Shown: one piece after another, positions 11,281 through 22,994 of the stretch | Layout of the letters: each line of letters starts with the position of its first letter | Position numbering within the stretch: position 1 is the first letter of the stretch | Assembly (NCBI GenBank): GCA_014155875.1 | Contig: JACEFZ010004239.1 | Span: 1-64,000 of the forward strand | Reading direction: 5' to 3' | Length of the DNA stretch: 64,000 nucleotides | From: Cepaea nemoralis | Taxonomy: Eukaryota; Mollusca; Gastropoda; Stylommatophora; Helicidae | Made by a program: the position numbers and the translations under genes | The notes under the pieces: model-generated | The model's database searches: none | What the model was told of the DNA's origin: nothing | The model's input: only the letters and a program-made list of their open reading frames with translations

Positions 11281-11779
11281 TTGTATGGAAATACATTGGC
11301 ATAATTTTTAGTGGTCTTGCTTACTGATACAGCAGTGCAGGTTCAACCCCCCTCCAGCAGTGACAAGCTTCTTGCCTCTGACCAGTACATCTCTGGTGTT
11401 AAACCAACCTCATTCAATAGATACCAGGAAATTTTCAGAATTTTCTGGGGGTTATCTGGAAAGGCAAAATGGTCAAGGGACTGGTCACCCCATCTCATGA
11501 TGTTATGACCTAGAATATGTGAAGGTGCAACACTTCCCACCATTCATCAGTTTCTGCCATGGGGTGCCTCTACTTTATGTTGACCTACTGTCAACTAACT
11601 GTTCATTTCAGTGTCACATGAAACAATAGATATGTGTGTATGTCCTGCAGATGAACAACAAGTACATGTAACTACCTTATAACAATCTTAGGCCAGGTGA
11701 ATAGAAATCACAATAGAATCACAACATCAATAAGAAGAACAAATAATAATAAAATAACATTAAGGAAATATGTAATAAA
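11281..11779. other. RINT1 intron without recognised features
   Basis: A TTCAACCCC box near 11342 hints at another old SINE, but I cannot define its ends. Otherwise I see nothing. Confidence 0.4.
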
Positions 11780-12349
11780 TAACCTGTGGTGCTATTGACA
11801 GATGCAAAATCAGTACTCGAGGTGCTCCTGTCTGGGAAATTGCCAGTACTAAAGACACTACTTTCTGAACTTAGCAGACAGCATAAGGTTACCATACAGT
11901 GGATACCATCCCTCTGTGGAGTACCCGGAAACGACAGAGCTGACCTATTGGCTAAGGAAGGAGAAAAAGAAGAACAGCCTGATGTGCCCGTCACATACCA
12001 CCAAAAGAAAAGAATGATCAAATCAGTCAGAAAGCCACCAAAACCTGCTCAAGATGACTACCACATTATGGACAGACAAGAACAAGTCATTATTCTGCGC
12101 CTCAGAACAGGACACAATAGATTACACAACCACATGTATATAAAATTCAAGGTTGGTGACTCAGCCATGTGCACATGTGGATTGGCATCGCAGACAGCAG
12201 AGCACATACTCTAAGACTGCCCAAAATACAACATATCTAGGCAAACCTTCTGGCCTAGAGAGACGACAGTGGAAGATAAACTGTATGGACTGCTGAGTGA
12301 ACTAAAAAAGACAGTTAAATTCATTCAAGAGACAACATTGCAGTTATAG
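11780..12349 (+). pseudogene. LINE D: 5'-truncated RNase H end
   Basis: The translation contains LLTDAKSVLEVL (RNase H Asp), IQWIPSLCGVPGNDRADLLAKEG (His replaced by Leu-Cys, Asp kept) and then CTCGLASQTAEHIL, a stop, DCPKYN...TFWPRE...DKLYG...KTVKFIQE. The stop is TAA where relatives have a Gln codon. It is related to LINE A but clearly a separate family. A second, more decayed copy is at 22995-23560. It is dead, being truncated and carrying a stop and a substituted catalytic region. Confidence 0.8.
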
Positions 12350-12399
12350 ACATATTTCAAGCTAACGAAAGAAGAAAAAAAATATATAATAAATAAGTT

Positions 12400-12745
12400 A
12401 ATTCACAGCTACAGAACCATGTGGAAATCAGAGAATCAAGACCACCAGAAAGATGCACATTACCAACTCCACCGAACTGAACAAGTAGTAATTTTCAAAC
12501 TCCGCAAAGCACACAACACTTACTAAATAAGTGCTACAGATAGGAGATACAGATGAATATAACTGTGGAGTTACTAAACATTTGCTGCAATAACATTGTC
12601 CAACTTATGCATAATAGAGACAATTATTACGGTATATATTAGCTTCACTTGAGGACAAACTTTATGATGTGAGCAACCTCAAATTGACTGCACTTTCCTT
12701 AAATATATTCAGGTTGGTATCTGGAGGTGTACAAAGAAGAAGAAG
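12400..12745 (+). pseudogene. Decayed LINE A-related 3' end
   Basis: Broken reading frames give YRTMWKSENQDHQKD, HRTEQVVIFKLRKAHN and KYIQVGI, parallel to the last 110 residues of LINE A (STYRTKWESEHPGHQKD...REQVAIFRLRTGHN...NYIQVDI). The copy is 5'-truncated, has many stops and ends in GAAGAAGAAG. Confidence 0.75.
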
Positions 12746-12870
12746 TATTTTTGTTCTTGTTTATACTGGTTTGTCATCCATGCAAATCTGGAGGGGTACA
12801 ACGAAGAAATCTAGTTCTTGCTTATACTGGTTTGTCATCTATTTATAAATTGGAATTGTATGACGAAGAA
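12722..12870 (+). repeat. 61-bp repeat containing a LINE A-like terminus
   Basis: TATACTGGTTTGTCATC occurs at 12762 and 12823. Each unit also carries CTGGAGG(T/G)GTACAA(A/C)GAAGAA, the end of the preceding LINE remnant. A partial third unit follows the SINE at 13112. Confidence 0.65.
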
Positions 12871-12871
12871 G

Positions 12872-13111
12872 CCGGCTTCGTGGCTTAGAGGTTAGTGACT
12901 TTTCTCCGTAATCTCGTATACTCTCGTAGGTAACGTGATGACGGTGAGAATCATCAGTGGTTCGAATCGCATCGGTAACTTACGGGGTATGTGAGCCGGC
13001 CGCTCAGAAAGCAATGGCAAACTACTGAGCGTAATCTTGCCAAGAAATCAACATACAGCTGAAAGATGCTGGTGTTGACAGCGATGTCTTGTAAAGGATA
13101 TGAAAAAAAAA
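12872..13111 (+). mobile_element. SINE family 1, copy with TSD
   Basis: Perfect duplications ATGACGAAGAAG lie at 12860-12871 and 13112-13123. The head GCCGGCTTCGTGGCTTAGAGG has an A-box-like TGGCTTAGAGG and a B-box GGTTCGAATCG. The body has the core CAGAAAGCAATGGCAAACTA shared with the copies at 22636 and 31676, and a short poly(A) tail. This is the best-preserved copy of the family. Confidence 0.9.
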
Positions 13112-13354
13112 ATGACGAAGAAGAAGAAATAGAATTCAAATTCTTGTTTATGCTGTTTATCTTCCTTGTTTATCCATTAATCTTTTTTGTTGTTGTTGCC
13201 CTGACTGTTACTTAAATGTAGGTAATAGATGATTTTCTGTAGTTGTTGTGTTATAAAACGGATTACAGTTTTATGCAGACAAATACTATCTTTATATGTT
13301 TTTTCCTGTATGTAAATGCTCCTGCTTACTGTATGCTTTCTTATGCACTGACAG

Positions 13355-13515
13355 GAGAACATACTGGCTGGCATCTCAGATATTTTAGTGCAACACACTG
13401 TGTTTGAAGAGATCACCTCACTGTTTGAGAGCATGGAGTCAGACATGATCAAAGCAGCATGCCATTATGTCTTCATAGATGTCCAGGCCAGGAGTTTGCC
13501 TTACAGGAGAGACAG
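13355..13515 (+). CDS. RINT1: RINT1 internal exon
   Basis: The acceptor ATGCACTGACAG ends at 13354 and the donor GTAACC starts at 13516. The exon is 161 bases (53 codons plus 2 bases). It encodes ILVQHTVFEEITSLFESMES, DMIKAACHYVFIDV and LPYRRDR, matching the RINT1 segment SVFDDMINLLERLKHDML...VFREV...YKKERW. The next exon completes the split Arg codon. Confidence 0.9.
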
Positions 13516-13789
13516 GTAACCATAACCTGGCTGCTTGTTTTTGTGGTGTTAAGTGAAATGGTGTGGTCTTTGTTATGTGTTTTTCTGACACATACGCTGA
13601 TTTTTCACTTATGTTATAGGTTGCATGTGCATGTATAGTCTAGAGAAGTATTTATTCAAAGAAAGGTAGTCAAGGGTCGTTATTTACACAGTGAGAGATA
13701 TTAGGTATAAGGTGCTAGCCCCATGTTTTTATCTACACTTGGTTGGTGATGTTGTCTGTGTTACGTCTGCTGCTTGAACTTTCCAGGAA

Positions 13790-13920
13790 ATGCCCATTTT
13801 AGGCTGGGTTGACCTGGAAGCCCAGGTCATTGACCCAAAAATGCCCAATTTGAAGTGAATTTGAACACATGACCACCAGGGAGGCTGGGAGGCAAGCATG
13901 ACTGCCACTAACACAGAGGC
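13790..13920 (-). mobile_element. SINE family 2 fragment
   Basis: On the minus strand it has a tRNA-like head around CTGGTGGTCATGTGTTCAAAT and the body GACCTGGGCTTCCAGGTCAA. Related copies are at 22875 (+), 30564 (+) and 31255 (-). The ends are approximate. Confidence 0.6.
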
Positions 13921-14139
13921 ATCTCACTCAATAGTGATATATTTTAATATGAATAAATCAAGTACCACCTCCACAATGAAGATTGACTGCTGTGGGTGTC
14001 CTACACTCTCTGCCCGACACTGTTGTGGTAGTTTAAAGAATACAGACATTCTACAAGATTTGAACATTGATGACAACTGGCTGATATAAAAAAGAGTATC
14101 ATGCCTGCTTTGACTACATTGGATGTCAAGCGTTGATGT

Positions 14140-14432
14140 TTCTTTTTTTCTTTTTTTGTGCTCGCTTGCTTTCAGCTCAAGCGTAGTCCATAGACATGCT
14201 ATTGGACTAACTTTGCGTGTGAATTATCTTTCCCTATTATTAGTGTCCCTCGTCGCCAGGTGAACCCTCTCTGATTTTTTAGGTAGTTGTCATTTACATC
14301 CCCAAGTCAACAGTGAGAGGTCAACATTTAATCCAACTGTCCCGTGTAAGAGTTGAACCCACAACCTCGCTATCAGCACACTGGATGGTTAAGAGCAAGC
14401 TCAGTTATCCATACGGCCATGCTGGCCTCTCA
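14140..14432 (-). mobile_element. tRNA-derived SINE family 3
   Basis: On the minus strand it starts GGCCAGCATGGCCGTATGG, with a B-box-like GTGGGTTCAACTC about 50 bases on, a long body and an A-rich tail (the T tracts at 14140-14158 on the + strand). Imperfect flanks TCAAGCGTTGATG and TCAAGCAATGATG look like a decayed TSD. Its upper end lies about 115 bases before a RINT1 exon acceptor. Confidence 0.65.
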
Positions 14433-14548
14433 AGCAATGATGACTTAGATGCTAGTTTTGCTCTTTATTTTCTCAAATTGTTAGTGAAATTATGAATGTG
14501 TTGTCATTCGCGAGTCGTACATTCTGAAAGGTGTCTTCCTTTCCTTAG

Positions 14549-14732
14549 GTGGATTGCTCTGCCTACTCCCAAAGAGCTGACCACTACACTGGGCTTGTCC
14601 TCCTCAGCATGTGAGATGTTTCTTGTCCTGAAGGACCACCTGGCCACCATGGAGAGCCAATTGAGCAAAGTCTTGTTTGATAGATTCTGGCAACACCTTA
14701 CCAAACTCCTGGACAGTTTTATTTTGAGTGAG
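14549..14732 (+). CDS. RINT1: RINT1 internal exon
   Basis: The acceptor TTTCCTTAG ends at 14548 and the donor GTATTA starts at 14733. The exon is 184 bases: 1 base completes Arg, then 61 codons, phase 0. It encodes WIALPTPKE, LGLSSSACEMFLVLKDHLATM and LFDRFWQHLTKLLDSFILSE. These match the RINT1 blocks ERWLSLP, LSSSACPLLLTLRDHL and LFKIFWQMLVEKLD, the strongest evidence for the gene name. Confidence 0.95.
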
Positions 14733-15362
14733 GTATTATGAAATTTAATTCTCCTTCTCCTCCTCCATCTTCATCTTTATCCTCCTCTTTCTGTTCTACA
14801 TCTTCTTATGGTTGCCGTTGTTTAAAATGAACCTAATAAAAGATGTTTGAATAAAATAATATAAGAAAGATGAGATAAGAAATGTAGAATGTTAGACGGG
14901 CCTGCCCTTTGAAAATAAAGTTTATTCTTTTATTCGTTCATTTTTTTCTTCCTGCTTCTCCATTGCCATCTTCTTCTTTGCCTTCTCTTCTTTAACTTGT
15001 CTGTAACATAAATATTAATTTACATACATTATATTGGCAACTTGCCGTCTTGACAGACAATAGTTTGTGCTTTAAAAAGGCATAATAACTTTTACCTATG
15101 GCGGTAGCGAGTGTGACTGATAAGGCCAATTTGCGCTGTAAATGTCCGTTTGCAAAATAACAGAGGGTTTCAGTTCTTTCATTATGTGTTAGAGATAGTT
15201 ATAAAATGACTTGCCTGTAACATAAGTGTTACTTACACTTGTTGCAAAATAATAGGTTTCACTTGTTTCATTATAAGCTATATATTGTTATACTACCATC
15301 ATCTTCATAATCATCATGATCATCATCATCATCATGATCATGATGATGATGATGATGATCAT
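14733..15362. other. RINT1 intron; ATC/GAT microsatellite at its end
   Basis: This is AT-rich intron with pyrimidine tracts at 14750-14810. At 15299-15362 it becomes an ATCATG/GAT repeat, the target into which the LTR element at 15363 inserted. Confidence 0.6.
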
Positions 15363-16117
15363 TGTCACAATGCGGCACTCTTGTCCTCCAGGTTGTAACT
15401 CAACCGCCATATATAACTTAGCGTTCAGAGAGCGCACCGTGATTTAGCTCGTTCTTGGGTTCCTCGCAAGCTGCATATTTTGCCTCTGACTCTGCACTCA
15501 CTTATACAAGACGAGACGACTGTCACACTTAACTCCAAGGCGCATCAGTTGAGTGATCAGTCATGTATTTACAACTGGCCGGCAACAGGTGATGACATAG
15601 CGTGTACATAATAATGATAAGACCTTCAGGTGCTTTCATCCATTTGACACAGTCTCACTCGTTCCGACAAATCTACTCCTACTGGGCAAGGGTGTTGGGT
15701 GACTATCGTTAATTCGTTACCTGTGTCTGTGATGTGAGAAGAAGCTACTCATCTGCACTTTCGTGAACACATACGATGCTGAGCACCAGACTCTTCAAGC
15801 CGCCGAGCTGGCGATGTATAACCACATGCGTAAGCCTGCGTTGTCGCTGCCATCCTTGTTATTCGTGTCTAACCTCATCAGCTTAAAGCTGGACATCATA
15901 AACTAACTGTGCTGAAGGCAATCTAAGCTCATGCGTGTGATATGTGTCGTGGCGGGCCATAAACTGACTCACGACAACCGTTTGGTTGTTAATCTACGCA
16001 CTTATGACGTCGCCCTTGTTCCGTCAAAGTGCTATATGGTGCTCTTCTTCCACTTTCATCTTCTAGTGCACTTGCGTACTCTTTTAACTCTGTCTGGCTG
16101 TCATTCAGGCCATGACA
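15363..16117 (-). repeat. 3' LTR of the gypsy element
   Basis: 755 bp, TG...CA. A purine-rich stretch (GGAGGGTGAATAGC on the minus strand) adjoins its inner edge and could be the polypurine tract. It matches 21479-22239 along its whole length. Confidence 0.9.
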
Positions 16118-17349
16118 GCTATTCACCCTCCATAAAAAAAAAATTTCCCTACATTTTCCTATTCTTACTCTATTTCGACATATCTGCCCATGATGGATAC
16201 GACGTAAATTACTGTAAGTCGTGATGGACTACAAAGCTGTCATCTCTGGATCTCAGTATGTCATCTTAAGACAATATAGATCATGTGGACTCCAGACACT
16301 GAATTAAAACCCACAAGTCCCAATCAACGCCACCTAATAGAAATGATCATCGAGATGTTCTCGCGTTAACATGATTGACTACTTGCAACAAAAGAAGCAA
16401 GGTCAAACACCGCCGGACACTATAATTAAAGTGCCGTTTTCGCGTTTCATGCTGACCCCTTGACAAAAATTACCTCAGACCTCTGTAACCCTTGAGTATC
16501 TTCGGTGAAACCAAATGCACTTCTATGTTGTGAACCCAACGACCTTCTGAGTCAAAAGAAATCAATAGCTGATCCCCATCAATTTCAGAAATGTATCATG
16601 TTAACTTCACTCTAAGTTAACATTTATTTCCATCATCCAATGTCGATATTGGCAATTTAATCTTACAACTATATCTCATATCTGTTCTTAGTAATTGTAA
16701 TGTCAACTTTCTATTTGTGTCTGATTTTAAGTATGTGTATTTGTATATACTCTTTTTTATTCATCCATCTCTACATTCATCCATCATGAAATAACACATC
16801 TAAATTCTTTTTATTGATGACAACATAAACACAGCACAAAACAAATAAGTGTGCACTTATCATTAACTGCGAAATAATAAATATCAACAATTATAATAAT
16901 TGATAAAATTATAACAATAAAATTAAAATCAATTCACTTCTAAACTAATATTATTAGTGGTTTAACAATACACGATCATTTCATTTTCCTACTTAATACT
17001 GAAAGAATTTACATATTGTTTTTCTTTTCAGACTATTACACCAAATAATTAAAGAACACGATAAATGTCGCATTCCAACCGCAGCATCCGCACTCGTCTT
17101 TGTCCCATTTCTTCGTATACAAGACTATCTAATCACTGGTATACCTGTTTATCTGCTATCTGCAACATTAATAACAGAACAACAATGACTTATTTATGTT
17201 TAAACAACTGTTTCTATACATGTGGTGTTTCAAAAGTAAGCTACAGTCATAATATGGAAATATTATATTTCTAAATTCTCATATTATCATATTTACTCAT
17301 AATATAACAACAAAAAATAAAAACAAAGAGAAAAAAAAATTATTCATGT
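16118..17349. other. Interior of gypsy element, non-coding
   Basis: AT-rich sequence between the 3' LTR and the RNase H remnant. No ORF is recognised. Confidence 0.5.
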
Positions 17350-17925
17350 TTATAAGCGACTTAATAAATCTGCCACATTACTTTCACTTCCTGATATATG
17401 AGCAACAGTGAAATCAAAATCCTGCAAAAGAAAAGACCATATATGTATACGCGCGTTTTTCGGCGAACCATCCTTAAAAAATTTTAATTGCATGCTGTCT
17501 GAAATAACCAAAACCTTTTTCCCTAAAAGATATTTTTCAAATTTCCTAATTGCTTCCACCACAGACAGTGCCTCCAATTCAGTAATCGCATACCTCCGTT
17601 GAGTTTGATTCAATTTCCGACTGGAATACAAAATTGGATGCAACAAACCCTTATATTCTTGTAATAAGATCGCAGATATAGTATGTGAACTGGCATCTGT
17701 CTGTACCACAAAGTCTTTTGACATGTCTGGAATTCTGAGAATTGGTGGAGAACTAAATAATGATTTTATTTCTTGAAGAATTTTCTCATGTTCCTCCGAC
17801 CATTTACTTTTATTTGGTTACTCCTTTTTAAGTAATTCGGACAGTTTATCAGTCATTTCAGCAGAATTCTTTATAAACCTCTGATACAAGTTATTAAAAC
17901 CAAGAGTCGTTCTGACCTCTTTTTA
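17350..17925 (-). pseudogene. Gypsy RT connection and RNase H remnant
   Basis: The upstream part reads LGFNNLYQRFIKNSAEMTDKL, a stop, then KWSEEHEKILQEIKSLFSSPP. It continues open as FVVQTDASSHTISAILLQE, LHPILYSSRKLNQTQRRY, TELEALSVVEAI, KVLVISDSMQL and SGSESNVADLLSRL. These are the standard Ty3/gypsy RT-end and RNase H motifs (TDAS, Glu in TELEAL, Asp in ISDS, ADLLSR). The 124-residue open stretch shows no stop, but upstream pol is broken and absent. Confidence 0.88.
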
Positions 17926-20900
17926 AGTTTTCGGTGTACTTATCTTGAGACTATTAGTAACAATGTTAATATCCGTATAGAGAAAACCTTTGGAATTTCT
18001 ATGTCCTAAGAATTGACTTTCGTTTTTGCTATGTTTTCCAGTCAACCTAAACGTTGGAATGCGACAACAGATATGTCTAAGAATGTACGCCGGATGTAGT
18101 GTCTCAGTAGTATGAACACCGATGTAAGACGCGATGTCAGTAATATCTCTAAGTAGTAAACACATCACACGGATAAAAGATTAATGAGAATTCTGAAGAC
18201 CAACAGGAAGATAAAGGAATTCATATACTCCCAGTGGTGTTGCGAATGTGGTGATGTGTATTGAATCTTCTGCCATTGGTATCTGGTATCTGATATTATT
18301 TATTTAGTATTGGCAGATATGATTTAGAAAACTATGTAAATTTAGCCATGCCCGCTATTAACAAGTCTATTTGGGCATAGGTTCTGGATAAAGATACTCA
18401 TTTATACACATCTAAAAAAAAAAATGATCATGAATATGAACAAGACAATGAACACAGTAGACGACATAAAATCTTATAAAAATATTCATGATGACAATAC
18501 GACCACAACATCGTTAATGTTTTACGCAAGGTTAGCAAAATTCATTCAGTAGAAAATATAAACGAAATTCATTGAAACCATGCCTTCACTGTATCAATAC
18601 TGTAGTCGTGTGTCATTACCCCATACACACGCCAACAATAGAGCTTCCACTGTTGCATGATCTCCATGCTGTTATCAGTTTTAACCTACTATTAATAACC
18701 ACGCCTTACCTACAACAAAACCCTGTTATGTGTCAATAACCCATACCCACAACAGCGATTAGTTGTCTTTTCTATCATATGTTCAAAAATTCGCATAGGA
18801 AGACCTCTGCCACATAACAATTACCCATGTCATATGCCAGAAGGCCGCCAAACACGATAAGAACATATTATGTTCAGCGACTTCGTAGCCACACGTTATA
18901 ATCCATATATCATTTTGCGACTTTCACTATTCCAGATGTTTACACCAGCTGTTAATTTTCTACTGGACAAATCCCGACCAATTCTAGTGTAAAACCTTCT
19001 GAACAGTACACATGTTTATGTATCAAAATTATTTTGGCTCAGGCCATTCCTTCTGATGTTATCCATCCTGCATCCATACCAATCTTGATGAAGTGCTGAC
19101 AAGAAGATATTTTCTACGTCTAACCCATATCAACTAATAATTGTAGACAAGAAATGTAAAAGGAAATTTAGTATTTGTGATTTTAACTGTGTGCGAAAAT
19201 CAGAACCACTTCTTTTTTTTCCAATTGCAATAAAAGTCCTGTAAAGACGACATGTTGCTATGTTCCACTACCATTCAATCTAGTCACCTGTGGGAACTGC
19301 AGAAAGAAGTTCAGTACCAAAAATATACAGGCTTATAAATATTAGAGACAACAATGACACAGTATTATTCTATACTAATTGTAGAACAGAAATGTAGACA
19401 GAAATTTCGCACGAAAGTCCTGTAACTCACAAAATGAAAGTTCACGCCGACACAGTCAAAGAACGTAGCAAAAATTAGTTTGCTTACACGCAAGAAATTA
19501 TCTACTAGAAAATAAATAGCTCAGAGTTTGCAGAACTACTTATAGAAAATAAAATATGCAATTTATAACGACAAAATAAACAAAGTTAACGATTTTTAAA
19601 TAAATAAATAAATAGAATTTCGTACACCAAAATATTATGACTTATATAGACCCTGGAAATACCAACCACCAAAGAATTTAGCAAAGCAGAAAGATATTAG
19701 CTTAAAAATAATCAAGCCTATACATAATAAATTAAATAATGAAACCACAATTTAAAAAAATAGCAAAGACTAGTTGTAATAATTCCAAAGCAATAAATAA
19801 AAAGATAATATTGTTATAATAATTAAGAAAAGTAACTCAGCAAAGAGAATATAAGCAGAGTTAACGTTCTTTAACTATGTAAAATTAAGAATAGAACTCA
19901 TTATCCTGATAAAAACGCATAAAATAATGCGCACGCAAAGTTAAGAAAGTGTAGCGCAATATCGCACCATATTATGTACCGCGCCTATGATGTAATGAAA
20001 GACATGAGCAAATAAGGAAAGAATAAAATTTGTGTAATATTACAATATAAATGACTGCAACTTAACCAAATGAAAGACCACAAACGTTTACTTAGCTCAG
20101 AAAACACGGCAATTCTTCCCACTGTTCAGTCTGACGTTCTTGCTTATGCCTGAAGCAACTCGTAGACCACAAAATATTCCTTCTCAATCCCGACAATTGG
20201 CAGAAACAAAATTCCGATCAGCTGACGTGTTTGTCGTTGACCAATATTCTCTTCGTCGAACTGTCGTTGTCCAATATTCTCTTCGTACAACTGTCGTTGT
20301 CCAATCTTCTCTTCGTAAAACTGTCGTTGTCCAATCTTCTGCGCTGATTCCGTCTCGATGAGGCATCGACACGTATAAACCTTCCTGCTCAGTACAACGA
20401 GCTGGTATAGCACTGAAAAATGACGCACAGTGCCGTAGGATGATCAACAAGCCAACGTGCTGCTGGATCTGATGCCTAGACCAGCCAGCAAAGATACCAC
20501 ATCGTAAACATGACCACTTCAGGATCTGAGAATCCACAATCGGTAACCGCAGAACTTTTCAAATATCATTGCGGCTTCTTTAGTAGATCAATTTTAGAAG
20601 CTTTATAACACAATCGTAAGCAGCGATTCCACAACTGTACTTATACTAAAGTGGATTTATGTGATTGAGTAATATATCCTATAAAGCTTTCACGTTGTGT
20701 ACCAGGATCAAACTATTAAGCGTTGATTTAATCCAACGAGGCGTTGAAAATTTCGCAATCCTTTCCTCAGTAACAATAACTTGCACAGCACTGAGAAATT
20801 AGATTTCAATGGATCGGATGTCACCGTGTCAAGATGCTGCTGGTTCTCATAACAATCATATCCAGCAGAAGTGACATAATAACGATTCGCACTATACTGG

Positions 20901-21478
20901 ATCTGCAAATCCTCCGATAAATCATCAACGATTCATAGTGTCCAACAAATGTAGCTTCATTGTTAGCTATATCATGTCCTGATACAAAGCGACTGCTGCT
21001 TTTCAAATACACGATATATAAAATTTCAATCCCTCTCTTATAACTGAGGAGAATCCAATGAAAACATAGTGTTCTGCTGTTGGGACAACGATTAACGCGA
21101 TATTGGAACTAAGCATATACGATGATCAACTAGCACTCATAACATTGAGGTCAATTTTCCAATGATCAAAGATGGTACAGATGCCTTCTCCCGCGTAAAG
21201 AAGACTGCATCTAGATGACATTGCCGTTAACAATAACAGTCACTCACGACAGTTTGATGAAACACACAAATAACCGAGGATGCGCACCTTGGTCTTTAGC
21301 CCGTTAGACCGGCATGATCCTCATACATACATATCTGAATGTAGACGTATTTAGTAATCGTATGCTTCGAGTATTGGAAGTGTGTAATTCATCCGTTGAA
21401 ATGTCCTTCACGTTTACTTCAATGACAACGACACTTTTGATGAATCATTTAAGGTAGATTCTCCACGGACAGTCCCCA
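17926..21478 (-). other. Interior of gypsy element, degenerate
   Basis: About 3.5 kb where gag, protease and most of RT should lie. I find no recognisable motif; the sequence is AT-rich with short ORFs only. Either large parts have been replaced or decay is advanced. Confidence 0.5.
20236..20340 (-). repeat. 30-bp tandem repeat in gypsy leader
   Basis: The unit starts GTTGTCCAATATTCTCTTCG and occurs at 20236, 20266, 20296 and 20326. On the minus strand it stays open and would read as a 10-residue repeat (ENIGQRQ core). Confidence 0.85.
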
Positions 21479-22239
21479 TGTCACAATGCGGCACTCTTGT
21501 CCTCCAGGTTGTAACTCAACCGCCATATTAACTTAGCGTTCAGAGAGCGCACCGTGATTTAGCTCGTTCTTGGGTTCCTCGCAAGCTGCATATTTTGCCT
21601 CTGACTCTGCACTCACTTATACAAGACGAGACGACTGTCACACTTAACAACGACTCCAATGCGCATCAGTTGAGTGATCAGTCATGTATTTACAACTGGC
21701 CGGCAACAGGTGAATGATATAGCGTGTACATAATAATGATAAGACCTTCAGGTGCTTTCATCCATTTGACACAGTCTCACTCGTTCCGACAAATCTACTC
21801 CTACTGGGCAAGGGTGTTGGGTGACTATCGTTAATTCGTTACCTGTGTCTGTGATGTGAGAAGAAGCTACTCATCTGCACTTTCGTGAACACATACGATG
21901 CTGAGCACGAGACTCTTCAAGCCGCCGAGCTGGCGATGTAGAACCACATGCGTAAGCCTGCGTTGTCGCTGGCATCCTTGTTATTCGTGTCTAACCTAAT
22001 CAGCTTAAAGCCGGACATCATAAACTAACTGTGTTGAAAGCAATCTAAGCTCATGCGTGTGATATGTGTCGTGGCCGGGCATCAACTGACTCACGACAAC
22101 CATTTGGTTGTTAATCTACGCACTTGTGACGTCGCCCTTGTTCCGTCAAAGTGCTATATGGTGCTCTTCTTCCACTTTCATCTTCTAGTGCACTTGCCTA
22201 CTCTTTTAACTCTGTCTGGCTGTCATTCAGGCCATGACA
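21479..22239 (-). repeat. 5' LTR of the gypsy element
   Basis: 761 bp, TG...CA, matching the 15363-16117 LTR with scattered substitutions and small indels. It ends only 160 bases before a RINT1 exon. Confidence 0.9.
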
Positions 22240-22398
22240 ATCATCATCATCTGTAACATACCTGTCTGTAACATACCTGTTAATTTACACTTCTTGCAAA
22301 ATAAAAGTTTTCAGTTTAATTACGAGTTCAAGATTTTTATAACGTCATTAAGATCAAGTAACTTTGTAACGTATGTGTTAATTTACTTATTTTTGCAG

Positions 22399-22517
22399 GT
22401 AATTTTTCCTAATCATTTTAATGATGGAGGGACAGTTCAGCTTCACTTTGACATCACCAGAAACCTGATACCTTTGTTTGGGGACTACAGCCACAACCCT
22501 GAATCGTACTTCCGTCT
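22399..22517 (+). CDS. RINT1: RINT1 internal exon
   Basis: The acceptor TTATTTTTGCAG ends at 22398 and the donor GTAAGT starts at 22518. The exon is 119 bases (39 codons plus 2 bases). It encodes VIFPNHFNDGGTVQLHFDIT followed by RNLIPLFGDY and NPESYFR. RINT1 homologues read [23 protein letters not shown] and PENYFK here. The final split codon is completed as Leu by the last exon. Confidence 0.95.
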
Positions 22518-22635
22518 GTAAGTGCATGCCTTTAACCTTCAGATAAGAGAGTTCTACCGGTGTAGATGGAAACAGCAGTTAACTTACTGAAACATAAGTT
22601 AATATTTACTAACTAATTTAAGTTTCTAATAGGAT

Positions 22636-22872
22636 ATGTGCCGGCTCCGTGGCAATGGAGTTATGGACACAGTTTGTAATCCTGCATATCTGCGTTCGAA
22701 ACACAGCTGTGGGCGATTTGGCAGCAGACCGCCTTACATTGGTTTTTTATGAAATTATATGGGTGCTGGTCATTCAGAAAGCAATGGCAAACTACTGAAC
22801 GTAAACCTGCCAAGACATCACGAACAGCCCAAAAAATGCTGAGGTTGACTGCAATGTCCTGTACAGGATATG
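22636..22872 (+). mobile_element. SINE family 1 copy
   Basis: It starts GCCGGCTCCGTGGCAATGG and shares the core CAGAAAGCAATGGCAAACTA and the end CTGTACAGGATATG with the copies at 12872 and 31676. The tRNA-like head is more altered than in the 12872 copy. AGGATATGT occurs just before the head and at the end, but it is part of the SINE consensus end, so I do not call it a TSD. Confidence 0.75.
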
Positions 22873-22874
22873 TA

Positions 22875-22990
22875 AGAGGTGCAGTAGTGTAGTGGTTAGC
22901 TGCTGGCCTGGTGGTCATGGATTCGACCTACATTTCGGCAGATTTGAATTTTTAACATTGACTTGAGCTGCCAGGCCAACCCAGGAGTAC
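22875..22990 (+). mobile_element. SINE family 2 copy
   Basis: The head GCAGTAGTGTAGTGGTTAG has an A-box-like GTGTAGTGG and a B-box-like GGATTCGACC, then the body with TGAGCTGCCAGGCCAACCCA. It directly abuts SINE family 1. Confidence 0.65.
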
Positions 22991-22994
22991 TTGA

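Larger units (their letters stand above)
15363..22239 (-). mobile_element. Degenerate Ty3/gypsy LTR element
   Basis: Long direct repeats at 15363-16117 and 21479-22239 start TGTCACAATGCGG and end GGCCATGACA. They are flanked by ATCAT at 15358-15362 and 22240-22244 (weak as a TSD because the site is an ATC microsatellite). Orientation is minus: a TGGGGACTGTCCG stretch, a possible primer-binding site, adjoins the inner edge of the right LTR, and the pol remnant reads minus. Only the end of RT and the RNase H survive. The two LTRs differ by a modest number of substitutions and short indels, so the insertion is not recent. Confidence 0.9.

Noticed and set aside
12872..12960. Functional tRNA gene
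   Set aside because: A- and B-box-like motifs are present, but the arms do not fold as a proper tRNA, and the unit has a SINE body, poly(A) tail and TSD.
13950..14092. RTE-like fragment (DILQDLNIDDNWLI)
   Set aside because: Only a dozen residues match the RTE C-terminal pattern; too short to annotate with confidence.
17926..18168. 81-codon ORF (MMCLLLRDITDIASYIGVHT...) as a gypsy gene
   Set aside because: No similarity to gag or pol that I can see; it probably belongs to degenerate interior sequence.
22636..22872. TSD AGGATATGT around SINE family 1
   Set aside because: The right copy is the normal end of the SINE itself (also present at 13095 and 31900), so the match may be accidental.
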